Assembly: GCA_938074585.1 (NCBI GenBank)
Contig: CALJEW010000281.1
Coordinates: 1-7,496 of the forward strand
Direction: 5' to 3'
DNA length: 7,496 nt
DNA from: an uncultured Rhodospirillales bacterium
Lineage (GTDB): Bacteria; Pseudomonadota; Alphaproteobacteria; Rhodospirillales; Casp-alpha2
In this document: piece after piece, positions 5,727 to 7,496 of the stretch
How positions within the stretch are numbered: position 1 is the first letter of the stretch
Layout: the number at the start of each line of letters is the position of its first letter
The notes under the pieces: model-generated
The model's database searches: none
Told to the model about the DNA's origin: nothing
The model's input: only the letters and a program-made list of their open reading frames with translations
Made by a program: the position numbers and the translations under genes

Positions 5727-7096
5727 AAGTCCTTGCGGCATAAAACATAAAACCGGATAGCGAGCATCGATAAAGCGACAATACTGGCCAGAAAAATCCC
5801 TTCAAACAGCCCTTTTGGGCCGCGATCTAAATAAATTGATAGAAACCAACCCAACGGAATTAAAAACCCGACATATGAGATGGTTTGCAAGCCTGATGGT
5901 ATCCAAACGTCTTGGCGCCCCCTCAATACGTTAGCCATCACCGCCTGCCCCCCATCTAAAACAATTGCCATTCCACATATAAACACCAGCGGCGTTGCAA
6001 ATTGTACCAGACCCAAATCTGTTGAGAACATTGATGTTACCTCAAAGGCAAAATAGCAGACTGAGCCGCCAACAAATGCCAATACAATTGAGTTAACACC
6101 AAGCCCCGCCCATCCGGCCAACGCTGCATCAGGGTGGTCTTTTCGGCCATATGCTATACCAACCCGCACAGATGATGCTGTGCCGAAACCCAAGGCAATC
6201 ATAAACATGATGGATAACACATTGATGCCAATTGAATATGCGGCAACAGAGCTTTCGCCCATCCACCCAGCAAATATGTTCAAACTGGCAAATGATAATG
6301 CTTCAACGCCAATACTAAGTGCTATTGCATATCCAAGCTGACGTTGGTTCGTCCACGATGCCCAGCTTTCTGTGATTTTATCGCGTATACCAAACAACGC
6401 ATGATCTGTCATGAACCAAATATAAGCAATTGCATTTATGCCTAAGAACCAGCGGGCTATAACCGTTGCCCAAGCGGCCCCCATAGCCCCATTAGCATCA
6501 AGCCCATATCCGCCCGATATGAACCATAAATTCAGAACAAAATTTAATACATTAGCCACAATCATTATATACATTGAAGGCAACGGACGGTGAATACCTT
6601 CTAGGAAAAATGCCGATACCATAAACAACAAATACCCCGGCAAACCGTATCCAATGACCAGCATAATTGCTCCGCCTTCGGTTGCTAAGCGTTCCGTTTG
6701 CCCCGTGAATGCCAATAAATCTTGGCCAAAATAGGCGACACCAACGGAGACCAGCCCCAAAACAAAGGCATAGGGCATCGACCGGCGCCAAATTGACCCA
6801 CATTTTTTATAGTCTTCCGCACCAAAAGAAGCGGACGTTAAAACCAATGTGCCCAAGGTCATGCCCATAAAGATCAGCATAATCGGAATAATTAACGCCC
6901 CGCCAATGGACATATAAGCCAGTTCCGTTGTGTCATAGCGCCCAACCATAGCCGTATCTACCGTTGCCATAATCAAGATCCCTGCACGCGAAACTACAAT
7001 CGGGACTGCTAAGCGTATCAATTCGCTACTATGGCGCTGAATACGGGCGACAAGCCATGATTGGCCGGGTTGGATGGGCTCTAAGTACTCAACCAT
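5711..7096 (-). CDS. MATE-family efflux transporter
   Basis: An inner-membrane antiporter of the multidrug and toxic compound extrusion family, 461 aa, the usual length, with about 12 hydrophobic helices in two homologous halves (MatE domains roughly 28-190 and 250-410). Helix 1 carries the conserved ATVDTAMVG (44-52, acidic D47). The helix 5-6 region reads GIHRPLPSMYIMIVANVLN (167-185), the familiar RP..SM....NVLN pattern. The substrate and coupling ion (proton or sodium) cannot be told. About 28 residues precede helix 1, with no signal peptide. ATG 7096 has a weak GAGA site. It is transcribed alone, divergent from the DMT permease, with a palindrome (7125-7141) in its leader or promoter, and its 3' end overlaps the DksA-like gene by 16 nt. 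Confidence 0.92.
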   Translation of the reverse strand: MVEYLEPIQPGQSWLVARIQRHSSELIRLAVPIVVSRAGILIMATVDTAMVGRYDTTELAYMSIGGALIIPIMLIFMGMTLGTLVLTSASFGAEDYKKCGSIWRRSMPYAFVLGLVSVGVAYFGQDLLAFTGQTERLATEGGAIMLVIGYGLPGYLLFMVSAFFLEGIHRPLPSMYIMIVANVLNFVLNLWFISGGYGLDANGAMGAAWATVIARWFLGINAIAYIWFMTDHALFGIRDKITESWASWTNQRQLGYAIALSIGVEALSFASLNIFAGWMGESSVAAYSIGINVLSIMFMIALGFGTASSVRVGIAYGRKDHPDAALAGWAGLGVNSIVLAFVGGSVCYFAFEVTSMFSTDLGLVQFATPLVFICGMAIVLDGGQAVMANVLRGRQDVWIPSGLQTISYVGFLIPLGWFLSIYLDRGPKGLFEGIFLASIVALSMLAIRFYVLCRKDFQCPD

Positions 7097-7124
7097 TAAA
7101 GTCTCAATCTATTAAAAGGTGTGC

Positions 7125-7141
7125 GTATAGCTAGCCTATAC
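7125..7141. promoter_or_regulatory. Palindrome between divergent MATE and DMT transporter genes
   Basis: GTATAG (7125-7130), CTAGC (7131-7135), CTATAC (7136-7141), about 30 nt upstream of the MATE start. On the minus strand it contains TATAGG and TATACG, either of which might serve as a -10 box, with a poorly spaced TTGCCC upstream, so a repressor operator is possible. A second small inverted repeat, TGGGC-AAA-GCCCA, lies at 7155-7167. No regulator gene is in the window. Confidence 0.3.
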
Positions 7142-7242
7142 ACGAAATAATAACTGGGCAAAGCCCACTCCTGCATTTACGCACTAGCAATGGCACTGTA
7201 CAAGCTGAGACACTCCCATAGCTAAAATCAGGTGGATTCAAT

Positions 7243-7496
7243 GTGACGATACAAAACACCCCACAAGTTAAAACTCAGGAAGATCAATCCACTGCGGGCA
7301 TTTATTGGATGCTGTTGACGATGTTTTTTTTCGTCAGTGGCGATTGCATCGCTAAATATTTAATCCAACATTATGACGTTATTCAGATTGTTTGGGGGCG
7401 CTACTTTTTTCATGCTATGATTTTGACTGTCGTTTTGGCACCGCGCCTTAAAAAGCTGTTAGTGACCGAAAACCTTAAGCTACAACTCGCCCGATC
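7243..7496 (+). CDS. DMT-superfamily (EamA/RhaT-type) permease, N-terminal part
   Basis: The first 84 codons of a membrane transporter cut by the window end. After a polar N-terminus of about 18 residues comes helix 1 (IYWMLLTMFFFVSGDCIAKY, residues 20-39). YDVIQIVWGRYFFHAMIL and a basic PRLKKLL turn follow, then NLKLQLAR. The D..AKYL....V.Q..W.RYFFH pattern is characteristic of EamA-domain drug/metabolite transporters, normally about 300 aa with ten helices. The start is GTG at 7243, preceded by AGGTGG (7230-7235) at 7 nt, a very good ribosome site. The overlapping ATG at 7241 meets TGA at once, so it cannot be used. The substrate is unknown. The gene is divergent from the MATE gene. Confidence 0.85.
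   Translation, partial: MTIQNTPQVKTQEDQSTAGIYWMLLTMFFFVSGDCIAKYLIQHYDVIQIVWGRYFFHAMILTVVLAPRLKKLLVTENLKLQLAR

Noticed and set aside
5380..5805. Minus-strand ORF of 141 codons over the DksA-like gene
   Set aside because: It is antisense to a zinc-finger gene with intact cysteines and overlaps the MATE gene in another frame. A shadow.
7155..7167. TGGGC-AAA-GCCCA as an intrinsic terminator
   Set aside because: The stem is only 5 bp, no T-run follows on either strand, and it lies between two gene starts.
1..7496. CRISPR arrays, tRNA or rRNA genes, phage or defence cassettes, a novel multi-gene system
   Set aside because: No spaced direct repeats, no cloverleaf-like segment and no suitable gene set was seen. 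Apart from the IS remnant and its neighbour, the region is ordinary chromosome.

Overview
The window looks like a piece of an alphaproteobacterial chromosome of moderate to low GC (roughly 45% by eye). The ArgRS has the N-terminal pattern and C-terminal end I associate with Rhodospirillales-like alphaproteobacteria, and the DksA/TraR-like protein and the IS3/IS407-type remnant fit the same group. This placement is inferred from protein feel, not from a search.

Layout: 1-367 holds no gene I can recognise, but has a strong hairpin at 117-138. 368-1576 (+) is a complete FAD/NAD(P)-binding flavoprotein of the HI0933/YhiN (TIGR00275) family. 1628-1645 is a small palindrome that reads as a bidirectional terminator. 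1651-1755 (-) is the likely 3' end of a lost membrane-protein gene that ended at that terminator. About 1850-2777 (+) is a decayed insertion sequence of the IS3 family, IS407 type, whose damage can be listed base by base. 2778-2890 is featureless. Next comes a minus-strand pair with a 17-nt gap: argS (5262-3508), then an AlkA-like DNA glycosylase (3490-2891). A short divergent region (5263-5381), with a candidate argS promoter and a palindrome, separates argS from a DksA/TraR-type zinc-finger gene (5382-5726, +). That gene runs tail to tail into a MATE-family efflux transporter (7096-5711, -), with their 3' ends overlapping by 16 nt. A second divergent region (7097-7242), with another palindrome, precedes the start of a DMT/EamA-type permease on the plus strand, cut by the window end.

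The genes do not form one pathway. They are housekeeping (tRNA charging), DNA repair, a possible transcription modulator and two transporters, in single-gene or two-gene units with alternating strands. The only clear accessory signal is the dead IS with the gene fragment beside it, probably a scar of an insertion plus deletion between the flavoprotein and the argS operon. I found no CRISPR array, tRNA, rRNA, phage or defence cassette, and nothing that reads as a previously undescribed system. The points most worth checking are the gene remnant with its terminator, the fossil -1 frameshift site in the IS, the uncertain start of the flavoprotein, and the two palindromes between divergent genes.
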